Positions 1 to 9,751 are shown, counted from the stretch's first letter. The stretch: 64,000 bases of DNA from Adiantum capillus-veneris (GCA_014529385.2 CM043947.1:115277587-115341586), one strand, 5' to 3'. Translations and numbers: made by a program. The notes: generated by a model not told the origin, from the sequence alone.

Positions 1-200
1 GTTTGGCATTTCTTCACCTGCTAATGTAGCAAGCTTAAGAGCCCCACTTTGTGATAGATCATGAATCACAAATGGTCCCATCCCTCGCTTTTTAAGTTTC
101 TTGGCATGTTGCTTCAAGGTATAAACAAGTACGTAATCACCTGTTTTAAACTCTTTGGTACGAACATGTTTGTCAAAAAATTCCTTTTGTCTTCTCATCT
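1..200 (-). pseudogene. Integrase C-terminal fragment of Ty3 element G2
   Basis: The reverse strand translates into the region just after the integrase catalytic core. It includes a FFDKHV-like stretch, a threonine/valine-rich segment and the LxxRGMGPFVI chromodomain-like end. The same region is present in the sister copy G3 at about 47535-47740, and the two align by eye over the whole segment. The gene direction runs off the left edge of the window. Going upstream it should join the integrase at 7257, but element A (about 195-7256) intervenes and about 575 bp of integrase core (relative to G3) is missing. It is therefore a broken fragment with no function of its own. The boundary with element A is blurred by a CTCATCTC microhomology at about 190-203. 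Confidence 0.8.
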
Positions 201-877
201 CGTTAACCAAACCTATCTCTCTCACTCTTAGTAATTCGTCCTCTCTACAAATTCTAGGTTCTCTTTGCTACAGGTACATCTCTCCCCGCAGTATCCTTAT
301 TGCCTACGGGCAAGAATAGGGCTTGGGAGGGAAACTCTCTTCTCTTCTCTTCCCTTCTCTTCTCTCATAACTACATTTTACACATACTAGAATTATCCTA
401 GATGAATAACCCACATGATGATAATTTCTATCGCTTTCACTCTGTACAATCTATTAGAATTAACATATGGATTATCCGTAAAATACACTTTCAACAACGT
501 ATAGTGTTTCTCTTTGGTCCAGAAAGGCTCAATGAAATACTTCTATCACCGGATCCCATTATACCACCTCTCATAGACTACAACTTTTCTTTTGACGTAA
601 GCGTAGTTATCTTGCTATGAACCAGGAGGATTTGTATACACAATTACTTATTACCATAGCCTTGATGTTTTCATCTTTGTGTTATTTTGACATTTTCTTT
701 TGTGCGTGTGAGTGCAAGAGAGAATGGGTGGGCTTCTTTGATTGTACTTCTTTCCAAACCCTAGTCTTCATGGCATCTATGGCTTAACTCCCTCATATAG
801 TTTTTGTCAAGTTCTCTCACAAACTCTCACAGCCATAAGCCCGGTGCTTTCCTGGCAAGACCGCAAATTTCTCGACA
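195..877 (+). repeat. Element A left LTR, 3' part only
   Basis: This segment matches the last 0.67 kb of the solo LTR at 14043-15908 (opposite strand). It ends in CTCGACA at 877, the expected partner of a TGTC start. It contains a pyrimidine-rich CTCTTCTCTTC stretch and a 72-codon open frame (402-620) that is also open in the solo copy. The first ~1.2 kb of the LTR, including the TATA box, is missing, so this copy has no promoter. Confidence 0.8.
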
Positions 878-883
878 TATTTT

Positions 884-900
884 TGGTGAACCCGACGCGA
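884..900 (+). other. Primer-binding site of element A
   Basis: Six bases after the LTR end at 877 the sequence reads TGGTGAACCCGACGCGA. A TGG start next to an LTR is the expected complement of a tRNA CCA end. I cannot say which tRNA is used. It is clearly different from the TGGCGCC type of G2, G3 and T and from the TGGTATCAGAGC type of the copia element. Confidence 0.6.
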
Positions 901-930
901 AACTGCCATGGTGAGAGTTTGTGGGTAACC

Positions 931-1853
931 ATGGGTGATCATGTTGAGCAACAGGGTATGCATTTTGACCCAACAATAATGCAAATGTTTCAATCATTTG
1001 CAATGTTCATGCAACAACAACATGCCACTGAAAGAAGGGAGATTTCAACAACGAAGGCCATACAAGCGGTCGTCAACTGAATGGATCAATTCAATGGCAA
1101 AGATGTAACCAAGTACTTACGCGAGTATGTGAAGGAGATGGAGCTGCATCGCGTGTCAGAAGGTGAGATGATTCAAAGCTTTGAGCTAGTTGTTGCTCCA
1201 GAAATTAGGGAGCATGTTAGGGCAATTAAAGACGGGCATGGGAGAAATTGGGAAGAACTCAAAGTAGCTTTAAAGGAGGAATATTTCAAGGAGGACTCTG
1301 AGAGAGTGACCAAAAGGACATTCTTAGAATGGGTAGTCAAGCCAAAGCAAGGACTATCAATAACAGAGCTACTTAGGGAATTTGAGCGGCGCTATGCACA
1401 ACTCACAAGGACAGAAAGGGCCACACTAGATGCAGAGAAGACATATCTTTTCTTACAAGCTGCAGGTAAAGAGTTTCAAGAAAATTTGGAGTTTCTTCTT
1501 GAAGATAAAGATGCTAAGCAAGGACTAAAGACCGACTGGAATGAGGTTGAAGGTGCTGTCTCACTGCTTGCCAAACGACAAAGAAGAAGAGACAAGATGG
1601 TACTAAACACTACAAGTCCTTCCACCTCAACTCCTGACAAAATGGTAAAGCCTACTTTTATCACTCCTAAGTTTGATGAGTCCATGCTAGATGAGCTTGT
1701 GAAGGGAATGGGTGAGTTGAAGGTGAAGCTTGCAAAGCTTGAAGAAAAAGGCCAACCATCAGGGCCACTTCCTAGGCAAAGACAACAGCCAAAGAAGGGT
1801 TTGTTAATAGATGTATTTGGTGTGATAGTACAAACCATGTAAGAAGGGATTGT
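931..1853 (+). pseudogene. gag of element A (broken)
   Basis: Start chosen at ATG 931 because the frame is open from there and lies just downstream of the primer-binding site. The product is a capsid-type protein: an N-terminal M/Q-rich helix, then a region with LREYVKEM, WEELKVALKEEY and FEYRYAQL-like features matching retrotransposon gag architecture, and a basic C-terminus. A TGA at 1078-1080 interrupts the frame, and the next codon (1081) is ATG. A frameshift lies at about 1800. In the new frame a canonical CX2CX4HX4C zinc knuckle is seen at 1812-1853 (C-IW-C-DSTN-H-VRRD-C). This nucleic-acid-binding motif identifies the gene as gag and fixes the reading frame of everything downstream. 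It is not expressible as one protein. Confidence 0.75.
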
Positions 1854-3305
1854 GATGATTTTAGTGATGCTTTGTCAAAAGATGTTGTCTTTTTTAAGGA
1901 TGGTAAAATCCACTTAAGAGAGACAGGTCTACCCTTGAGAACTAACTTTGGGAAGGGGGGAATGCAAACCTTAGTTGAAGATATGGCAGCTAAGCATGCC
2001 ACCTCTTCAGTTGAGGCAGCTACTTATGGAGTAAAAATTGAGCATTTTTGTGATGAAGAGGTGAGTGACCATCATGGTCAAATTTGGCCAAATGTCATGC
2101 AATTAGCTAAAAAGGGAAAGCTTACAAATGAGATTCTACATGAAGCAGGTGATTGCATACGTCTAGAAATAGGATGGAATGATCCAGTGGACTCATTGTC
2201 AGTGCATGCCTACATTACAAAATGCCAACAAAATGAGGCAATTGTATAAGAGAAGCACAGACGTGAGAATGTTGATGAAGGACCATCAAAAAGAGCTTAT
2301 AGAACTGGGGGAAGAAGTGACTCAATTCCTTCTCAAACACCCTCAACAAAAGGAGCATCTCCACCTGAAGTACTCATGGAGGAGTCTACAACAGGAAAGA
2401 AGAAAGAGCCAACAAAAGGTAAGACAAAAGGCCCAACTTATAAACTACAATCTGATATTGAGGTTGCTACAGATTTAAAGAAAGTCTTGGAGGAAAGGAT
2501 CTTGAATAGCAAGATTGAGTTCACTCTGGGAGAAGTTCTTGGCATTGCAAAGCGTGAATTCCACGAGGAGATCATTGACATCATCAAGAGGAAGAGGCAA
2601 ACCCTTGCTGAAGTTTCTCGTCCACAGGTTGAAGGGGAAACCTCGAAGACACAAGGGATGCAACTGCAAAATAAGGAGAATGATGGAGCTATGGTAGGAT
2701 GCTACCAATCTAGTGGGAGAGTGAAGCAAGTGCATTTCTCAAATGATGAAGAAGAAGTTGAAGATATTCCTAGGAGTTACTATTCACGAAGTCATTGGGC
2801 AAGGGCTACTACAGAAACTTTGGTCAAGGTAGGTGATCTTGAAGAGCCATTTGTTGCCTTGATTGACCATTGTTCAGAAATAAACATAATGTCAAAGAGT
2901 CTCTACAACAAGTGCAAATGGCCAATGGACACAGATCATGGTTGGATGGTAAAAGTGGCAAACAATTCATCCGGTGAATTGTATGCAGCATGTCCAGGTG
3001 TGAAGGTGACAATAGGTGATGTAAAGATTGACCAAAACTTCTTTGTTCAGGATACATCTTCATATCATCTCATCCTTGGACAACCCTACATTGTGGGAGT
3101 TCAAATGGAAACAAAGGTAATGGACGATGGTTCAGCATATGCTAGGATACGTAGAAAAGATGGTAAACGTGCTATCCAATTTCTCACAGTTTGTGTGAAC
3201 CATGAAAGAAATCGTGACAACCTCAGAGAACATCCTCTACCAAAGGTGAGCAAAGAGTTTCATGATCATAGAGAAATGATGGGTTTTTGCCAAGTACCAT
3301 TGTAA
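1854..3305 (+). pseudogene. Gag-to-protease region of element A
   Basis: The frame of the zinc knuckle continues through a lysine-rich linker to a retropepsin-like domain at about 2820-3110, with one TAA at 2247-2249 and a terminal TAA at 3303-3305. The active-site region reads ALIDHCSEINIMS at about 2856-2894: Asp is present but the usual D-S/T-G is D-H-C. The flap-side segment VKVTIGDVKIDQNFFVQ and the closing LILGQPYI block (about 3070-3090) match the retropepsin fold order. The loss of the glycine predicts an inactive protease. Between 3306 and 3494 the frame contains further stops, so protease and polymerase are now separate. Confidence 0.7.
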
Positions 3306-3494
3306 AGCGGGATTGCAGTGGTATTAAAAGAAAAAGGGTCTCGCCTGATCCAAAAATAGGTGAAACTTTATGAAAATGAAGTTGTGGAAGTTTGCTCTAT
3401 GAAAATGTATCAAGTAATAGAAGCCTTTAAAGAAAGCCAAACAGTTGGCCCAGAAGTCCATGTTGAAACTTAATACAAGAGTGTAGCAAAGAAG

Positions 3495-5330
3495 GTGAAA
3501 CCAGTAGCTTCACCCTTACCACTCAACAACAGGGAAAAGATTGAACAGGCTTCTTTAAAACCAAGTTTGCGGAATCCTAAAAAGATCGGGCATACCTTCA
3601 CAAAGGAGTCTTTTCAAGAGTTGCAGATTGGTTGCGAGGAGTTTCTAACACAGGAGGAGACAAAGTGCTTCAAAGAAATGCTTTCAAAGCATGGTAAGGC
3701 TTTTGCATTTGAGCCACATGAGATAGGATGTGTTGATCCTTCTATTTTAGCTCCTATGGTAATTTTCACAATACCTCATGTGCCTTGGAATCTGCGGCCT
3801 ATTCTGGTTCCAAAGGCTCATTTGCCAAAGTTAGTAGAGCTACTGAATGAGAAAATCAAAATGGGAATCTTGGAGCCTTCTTGTGCTCCATACTCAAACA
3901 GGTGGTTCACAGTTCCAAAGAAGAATGGTTCTCTACGCTTCATCCAAGATATGCAACCAATGAACAAGGTGACAATTAGAAATGTAGGTACAGGTCCAGT
4001 TGTGGATGAGTTTGCAGAGGCGTTTGCAGGGAGGGCAATCTACTCAATGGGGGATCTCTACTCGGGGTATGATCAATTTCAGCTTGCAATCGAAAACAGA
4101 GACTTGACAACCATGAGGACACCTTTGGGTTTGGTAAGGATGTGTACCTTGCCACAAGGAGCAACCAACTCGTTTGCACATATGATGAATGGGATGAATA
4201 AGGTCTTACGTGACTTTATTCCTCAAATCACAATGCCTTTCATTGATGATTTGCCTATCAAAGGATGTGAAGAAAGTGACAAAGATGAAGCTTTGGATCT
4301 CAAGGGATGTCGCAGGTTTGTGGTAAATCACATAAATGATTGTGATAAAATTTTGTCTAGGTTGAAAGAAGTGAATCTTACATTGTCAGGGAAAAAGTCT
4401 ATGTTTGGTATCAAAGAAGTGCTCATTGTGGGGCACATGTGCGGGCCATATGGAAGGAAACCTTGTCCATCAAAGGTAGATGCCATCCAAAGAATGAAAG
4501 AAACATGCACTAGCATCACTGAGGTTAGAAGGTTTCTGGGAGCATGTGTCTTCTATGTTATTTGGATTCCACATTATGCACATGTAGCTGATCCTCCTTA
4601 TCAGCTGCTTAGAAAGAATCAAAAGTTTAAATGGACAGAAGCACATGTAAAATCCATGAAAAAGCGAAAGGAGTTACTCCAGTCAACAACGACTTTGAGA
4701 AAGGTAGACTATGAATGTCAAAGGCCAGTGATTGTGACAGTAGATACCAGTCCTACAGGGATTGGATGGGCAATAGGGCAAGATGACAAAGAAGGACACA
4801 GGTATGTGGTAAGATTTGGAGCAAAGGTACTAAGTGCTCGCCAAAGAAACTATCCACAGATAAAGAGAGAGTTATGGGGTATGGTTACAGCTTTGAAAAG
4901 TGGGAAAGAGTACCTAATTGGTGCATGTGTGGTTGTAGAAACAGATTGTCTACCACTTCTTGGGATGATTACAAACTGCTCAACACCAGACATTGCTATG
5001 TTGCGGTGGATTGCCTACATTAAGTCCTTAAATCCCGAGTTTAAGCACATTGCAGGTAAAGACAATACAGTGGCAGATAAGCTATCAAGGACAAGGTATG
5101 AAGATGAGTCACAAATGATTGATGAGGGAGATGATGTAGGCACAAAATTCTATTCTATCTCTCATGTCAAAGGTAACAATGTCTGCATGACTAATTCACT
5201 TGAATTGTTCTTGAAAGATCTTTATGAAGGTGATTGGATTTCTATTGGAAGGTACTTGAGTACTCTAACAAAACAGGATGATTGGTCTGAACAAGAATTC
5301 AAGAGGATACGCAGGAAATCATATGGGTAA
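3495..5330 (+). CDS. Reverse transcriptase-RNase H of element A, fungal-like Ty3 type
   Basis: A 611-codon open frame. RT motifs in order: KMGILEPSCAPYSNRWFTVPKKNG, cut here as KMGILEPS then RWFTVPKKNG at residues ~125-145, RFIQDMQPMN ~155, DLYSGYDQ ~195, LPQGATNS ~225, and the catalytic box MPFIDD with F249-I250-D251-D252. The usual plant Ty3 box is Y-x-D-D. Phe-x-Asp-Asp followed by a KG dipeptide resembles, from memory, the box of many fungal Ty3 elements. RNase H follows from ~405: TVDTSPTGIGW, KRELWG, ETDCLPLL and NTVADKLSR supply the expected D-E-D-D residues. The true polyprotein would begin further upstream, so 3495 is only the first Met after a stop. All catalytic residues look intact, but protease and integrase around it are damaged. 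Confidence 0.85.
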   Translation: MKPVASPLPLNNREKIEQASLKPSLRNPKKIGHTFTKESFQELQIGCEEFLTQEETKCFKEMLSKHGKAFAFEPHEIGCVDPSILAPMVIFTIPHVPWNLRPILVPKAHLPKLVELLNEKIKMGILEPSCAPYSNRWFTVPKKNGSLRFIQDMQPMNKVTIRNVGTGPVVDEFAEAFAGRAIYSMGDLYSGYDQFQLAIENRDLTTMRTPLGLVRMCTLPQGATNSFAHMMNGMNKVLRDFIPQITMPFIDDLPIKGCEESDKDEALDLKGCRRFVVNHINDCDKILSRLKEVNLTLSGKKSMFGIKEVLIVGHMCGPYGRKPCPSKVDAIQRMKETCTSITEVRRFLGACVFYVIWIPHYAHVADPPYQLLRKNQKFKWTEAHVKSMKKRKELLQSTTTLRKVDYECQRPVIVTVDTSPTGIGWAIGQDDKEGHRYVVRFGAKVLSARQRNYPQIKRELWGMVTALKSGKEYLIGACVVVETDCLPLLGMITNCSTPDIAMLRWIAYIKSLNPEFKHIAGKDNTVADKLSRTRYEDESQMIDEGDDVGTKFYSISHVKGNNVCMTNSLELFLKDLYEGDWISIGRYLSTLTKQDDWSEQEFKRIRRKSYG

Positions 5331-5870
5331 TTTTTAAGGGATGGTTACTTGTGGAAGCATCTTAAAAAGAAGGGTGCTACACCACAACGGGTTATATGTA
5401 AAAAAGAGACTCAAGTAAAGCTCATGCAAGAGTTTCATGAGAGTCTACGGGCTGGACACAGGGGTGTGTGGGCAACCTTCTCCAAGTTGAAAGAAAAATA
5501 ATGGTGGAAGGGTATGTATAAAGATGTATCTCAGTTTGTAGAGTCATGTGTAACTTGTCAAATGTATTCAAATGTTCGACATCGTGATGGATTGCACCCT
5601 ACATATCCACTAGCCATACACTATAAATGGGTTGTGGATCTAGTCACGATGCCTTTAGGACTCTGGCAGATGAGATACTTGGTTCTTGCACGAGAGGACC
5701 TAACTAACTAGGTTGAAGGAAGAGCATTAAGAGCTAAGACCACAGAAGTTGTGTGCAAATTCCTTCTTGATGAGGTGATTTGCCGTTATGGTTGTGTGGG
5801 GAAAATCACTGCAGATCGAGGTGAACTGGATGCCGAAGAGACAATGTGGCACATACCAGAGGATGTGTAG
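5331..5870 (+). pseudogene. Integrase remnant of element A with internal deletion
   Basis: In the polymerase frame, after a TAA at 5328, an HHCC zinc-binding region is readable: EFHESLRAGH then CVTCQMY (about 5425-5560). The first catalytic Asp region (VVDLVTMP, ~5635) and a second (ITADRGELD, ~5803-5830) follow. The expected Glu motif and the whole C-terminal domain are missing. Sequence jumps straight to WHIPEDV and a TAG at 5868-5870, directly before the polypurine tract. Because the tail is in the same frame, an internal deletion near 5830 is the simplest reading. Several stops (for example ~5500 and 5709) add to the damage. No functional integrase can be made. Confidence 0.75.
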
Positions 5871-5874
5871 GTTT

Positions 5875-5886
5875 AGAGGGGGTGGA
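5875..5886 (+). other. Polypurine tract of element A
   Basis: AGAGGGGGTGGA lies immediately before the TGTCGTGC start of the right LTR at 5887. This is the position where plus-strand primer is made during reverse transcription. It confirms the orientation and the exact LTR start. Confidence 0.75.
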
Positions 5887-7256
5887 TGTCGTGCTATGAC
5901 ACGTACATAGTGGAAACGCATGCTACAAGATCTATCTTGTATTTTTTTAGATACATAATTATATTTCCTATAGTGTACATATGCATATTTAAGTATAATA
6001 ATAAGCCTTCTATCTCATTCTGTTATTTTTCTCAAGGGTAACCTATCCTTACTTTACCATCAGAAAATACTATGGGAAAAGCATCAATAGCTCCGCCTTT
6101 TTAACTTGGGGCAAAAAGCATTGATTCTTTATTTCTACTATTTCATTATCATCTCACACCCTAGCTAGATCCTATATCTAGGGTAAACTCCAATATATAT
6201 ATATTCTATGTATTTTTTATACTTTTCTTATATTTCTTTTTGAATAGCTACTAGGAGAGAATCAATTCCTAGTGAGACACTAGGTGGCATGATTTCAAAG
6301 ATACACTTATTTTAATGCATTATTGCAAGCATGATTACAAAACTTTGTCAAGGAGCAATGTCATGCTTTCATATGGCATGAGGTGTCCTTTGGAATTAAA
6401 TGAAAGTCTAGGCTAAGGAGACCACATGAAGACTTTTGCTGCCATAAATGGACCCTATTTTGATGAATTTTTTACACAAGGTTCCAATCCGAATTGGAAA
6501 ACAATTTTAGAATAAAAATCGTAGCTAATGAGCTGACGTTTTTGCCCATGTTTTTACTTTTTTATTTGAAGCCACGGTTGAGGAGATATGATCAAAATAC
6601 TGGACCCCAGTCTGCCCACATCATGTAGGGACAGCTCATTTCCAACTTTTCCAGTTTCTATTCACACTGGCTCCTCTCTTCTTGTGTAAACCCTTGGGGG
6701 TTCCCTTCAACTATAAAAGGGGACCTCTTCTTCCTTGGAGAAAACTCAAGCATTCAAGCCATTGATGAGACGAATTCTTGAGGGAGTGAGTAGTAATGCC
6801 TAATTGTACTTAGCCATTAAGATAAGCCCAAGCCTACACTTTCTTCTAGAGGAAGACTATCCATTCTTGTACGCTATCTTTGGAAGATCAACTCTAATCA
6901 AAGAAGATATTGGACTTGGTGTATCAATCAAAGTGGAATTCTCCACTCTTCTTCCCTCTCCATCAATAATGGTGCCAAAGGGTTTGTCAAGTAAGATGTG
7001 TTCTACATTGATGTTTTCTTGATTTCTTGTTGTTTTCTTTTTCATCTCTAATCCAACATACATATATATCTAATCTCATCTCTTTAACCAAACCTATCTC
7101 TCTCACTCTTAGTAATTCGTCCTCTCTACAAATTCTAGGTTCTCTTTGCTACAGGTAAATCTCTCCCCGCAGTATCCTTATTGCCTACGGGCAAGAATAG
7201 GGCTTGGGAGGGAAACTCTCTTCTCTTCTCTTCCCTTCTCTTCTCTCATATCTACA
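5887..7256 (+). repeat. Element A right LTR, 5' part only
   Basis: The segment begins TGTCGTGCTATGACACG and matches the solo LTR at 14043-15908 in reverse orientation. A TATA box (TATAAAA, about 6712-6718) is followed by the probable transcription start about 30 bases downstream. Transcription from here would read out into G2 sequence in antisense. The LTR is cut at about 7256, with ATA microhomology to G2, so about the last 0.5 kb is missing. Confidence 0.8.
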
Positions 7257-7905
7257 TAGGTCCTACAAAATCAATGCCCCACTTTGCAAATGCCCTTGCC
7301 CCCATCATTGGCCTTAATGGCATCTCATCTCTTTTGATTGGTACCTTGGTGCATTGACATGCATCACAACATTTGACAAATTCGTCGGCATCCATGTGCA
7401 ATGTAGGCCACCAAATTCCTGCGGGTAAGACAATTTTTGTCGTCTTATCGCCCAAAAAATGGCCTCCACTTACTCCGCTATGTGCATGTTCTAGAATCAG
7501 CAGGTATTCGCTTTCACTTGCATAGATTATAAGTTGGTTGTCCTTTCCCCGTTTATAGAGTTGATTTCCAAATAGCTGAAAGTCACGATCTTCTAGCTCT
7601 ATAGATTTCTCCCGTGCTCTTGTAGTGTTCTCAGGGAACGTTCTGGTGGTTAGGAAGTCAATGATATATTGACTCCATGCAGGTGCTATGTTCACCCAAA
7701 ACAAAGTTGCGTGATCCACTGGTCGTTTGGCACTACATACTGTACAATTGGTAACATAAGAATGTGTATCCGCATACATACTTGGCCAATATACCCCTAA
7801 GTCTTTCAGTCTCTGGTGTGTTTACTGTCGAACAATGAAATGCACAACCCTGGACATGTGCCTCTTCCAGGTAGCACTCGAATTCGTCCGGATTTATACA
7901 TAATC
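7257..7905 (-). pseudogene. Integrase N-terminal half of G2, two zinc-binding modules
   Basis: Reading leftwards from ~7905: EEAHVQG..FHC, then LGVYWPSMYADTHSYVTNCTVC (a His-His-Cys-Cys arrangement, with a frameshift near 7815), a spacer with APAWSQYIIDFL, then a second HHCC unit: LEHAHSGVSGGHF, GIWWPTLHMDADEFVKCCDAC. The core begins with WGIDFVGP, where the first catalytic Asp is present, and is cut at ~7257 by element A. The same two-module order occurs in G3 at 45540-46165. HHCC domains stabilise integrase and contact LTR ends. A tandem pair is unusual and is described in the findings. The gene is truncated and frameshifted. Confidence 0.75.
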
Positions 7906-7989
7906 GTAGGATTAGGTCAGATTCAAGATGATACAGCCGTCTTGCTATCAACTGGAAGTTTTTTGTTTGTCGAATTGTTCGTTGTTTGG

Positions 7990-8677
7990 ATCTATATCCC
8001 GTATTATCAAACTCACTTTCAAAGGAGAGAATGCTAACTATTTCCAGAGACCATTTGGGTACCATTTCAATGTTGAAAAGATAAGCATCTGGTATGTCAT
8101 CATCTACCCCTTGAGGAGCTTCCCTGTTGTGTATTCTTGAAAGATGATCAGCTCGTAGATGAGTTTTCCCCTTTTTGACCACCACTGTGAAGTCAAATTC
8201 TAGCAATATAATAAACCAGCGTACGATTCTCCCTGTATTGCAAGGTTTATTTACTAGGTATAAAAGAGCTTGATGATCTGTGAAGAACACAAATTTGTTT
8301 GCAAGCAAATAATGCCAAAATTTCTTTACAGCATAAATCATTCCTTACCCTTCCCTTTCAATGGTTGTGTAGTTCTTTTCTGCACTGTTTAACTGTCGGC
8401 TCGCATAGCAAACTGGAAAATCCATTGTTCGGTTTCCAGGTTGAGCTAGAATGCTTCCAATGGCATATGATGAAGCATCAATGTGCACATGGAATATCTT
8501 CTCCCAATCTGGTGCCTTTAGCACAGGTGCGGATATAAGGTTTTCTTTCAGCCTTTGGAATGAAGTTTCACACTCATTGGTCCATTCGAAATTGACCAGC
8601 AACCGATACAGAAGTTGTGCGATGACCGCATACATGTAGATGAATCTTCGATAATATCCACAGTGCCCCATAAAGGA
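7990..8677 (-). pseudogene. RNase H region of G2
   Basis: On the minus strand the RT thumb/connection (MGHCGYYRRFIYMYAVIAQ) is followed by FHVHIDASSYAIGSILAQ, TTIEREG, FFTDHQALLYL and HLRADHLSRI. These are the D-E-D-D landmarks of Ty3 RNase H, which degrades the RNA strand after minus-strand synthesis. A stop lies at ~8345 just after the TTIEREG motif, and another separates the domain from RT at ~8675. Catalytic residues themselves are retained. It is part of the same decayed polyprotein as the neighbouring RT. Confidence 0.8.
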
Positions 8678-9751
8678 TTACACTTGTTTTGCATTAGTAG
8701 GCTTGGGCAGGTCTACAATGACTTTGACTTTGTCCAGGTCTATGGTTATGCCGTTTCTTGAGACAATGTGTCCTAAGATTCGTCCTTGCTTAACTATAAA
8801 TACGCACTTTTCCGGGTTTAGGCAGATTCGATATGTTCTGCACTTTTCGAAGACCTTTTGCAAATGGTCAATATGTTGCTCTCTCAGAAGAGAGTGCACA
8901 CACATGTCATCCATGTAAATTTCTAAGAATATTCTTAGGTATTCCTTGAAAGCCTGAGTCATTAACCTCTGGAAAGTGGCTGGTGCATTTGTTAAGCCAA
9001 ATGGCATAACTCGATATGCATAAATCCCCCATTCTGTGGCAAAATCTGTTTTGTGTTGATCCTCCCTTGCTATTGCCAATTGGTTGTATCCTGAAAACCC
9101 ATCCAGAAAGGAATAAGCCCGTTTTCCGTCCACTCCCTCAAGGACATGTTCTGTAATTGGCAAGGGATAATTATCCCTTATGGTTGCCGCATTCACCTTT
9201 TTGAGGTTTACACACACTCGCAGTTTTCCATTCTTCTTGGGAACTACGACAATGGGTGAAACCCAATCTGTATGTTCAACTTCATAGATGGACTCTACGT
9301 CCATCAGCTTATCAATCTCTTCTTTGATTCGTTTGGCAAATGTGTCATTATAAGTATAAGGACGTTGTTTGCTAGGTTTTGCATCTGATTTTAAAGGAAT
9401 TGTATGTTGGCATATCAATGGATCAACTCCTTTAAGATCTTTATAGGACCAAGCGAACACATCTTTATACTTCGTGAGAAGTTGTGTTAGCTGTGCTTCC
9501 TCCCCCGGCTCTAAATCATTAGCTATATAGACACGCTGAGGCTTTTCACCTGGTTCTGTGAGGTCTATTCTTTTTGCATTTTCAGGCCCATCGTAAGATT
9601 CTTGGCTGGTTCTCTCTCGGATTGGTGGTGTCATGATGATCTTTCTATCTTGGATAGTAAATTTCCTATAGTGAGGTGGTACGTTCATGTTACCCTTTTC
9701 TGACTCCCCTTTACCATCACTATCCTCTTCAGTAAAACATATCTCTCTCAA
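8678..9751 (-). CDS. Reverse transcriptase fragment of G2
   Basis: A 357-codon frame on the minus strand. After an N-terminal linker with DVFAWSYKDLKGVDP the RT fingers/palm motifs appear: WVSPIVVVPKKNGKLRVCV, NAATIRDNYPLP, FLDGFSGYNQ, MPFGLTNAPATFQ and the catalytic box IYMDD (YMDD at 8906-8917 on the plus strand, read in reverse), then GHIVSRNGI. These match plant Ty3 polymerases and all three catalytic aspartates appear present. The frame ends at a stop before the connection domain. Protease lies upstream (9816-11359) in a different frame. The polymerase alone looks undamaged, the polyprotein as a whole is not. Confidence 0.85.
   Translation of the reverse strand: MREICFTEEDSDGKGESEKGNMNVPPHYRKFTIQDRKIIMTPPIRERTSQESYDGPENAKRIDLTEPGEKPQRVYIANDLEPGEEAQLTQLLTKYKDVFAWSYKDLKGVDPLICQHTIPLKSDAKPSKQRPYTYNDTFAKRIKEEIDKLMDVESIYEVEHTDWVSPIVVVPKKNGKLRVCVNLKKVNAATIRDNYPLPITEHVLEGVDGKRAYSFLDGFSGYNQLAIAREDQHKTDFATEWGIYAYRVMPFGLTNAPATFQRLMTQAFKEYLRIFLEIYMDDMCVHSLLREQHIDHLQKVFEKCRTYRICLNPEKCVFIVKQGRILGHIVSRNGITIDLDKVKVIVDLPKPTNAKQV

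Larger units (their letters stand above)
195..7256 (+). mobile_element. Element A: Ty3/gypsy retrotransposon with fungal-like RT, LTRs truncated at both outer ends
   Basis: Order on the plus strand: partial LTR, primer-binding site, gag, aspartic protease, reverse transcriptase-RNase H, remnant integrase, polypurine tract, partial LTR. Full LTR structure is known from the solo copy at 14043-15908 (1866 bp). Relative to that copy, the left LTR here lacks about its first 1.2 kb and the right LTR lacks about its last 0.5 kb. The two ends share only about 170 nearly identical bases (about 205-378 and 7083-7256). No short target-site duplication is visible. The element lies in the integrase gene of G2. 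All of gag-pol lies in one frame (codon starts divisible by 3) from the zinc knuckle to the final stop, apart from several in-frame stops. It is not autonomous. Confidence 0.85.

Noticed and set aside
402-620. 72-codon open frame in the family A LTR, also open in the solo LTR (14316-14534)
   Set aside because: The two LTRs are close copies, so shared openness is expected. Composition is not protein-like and it lies in LTR sequence before the primer site.
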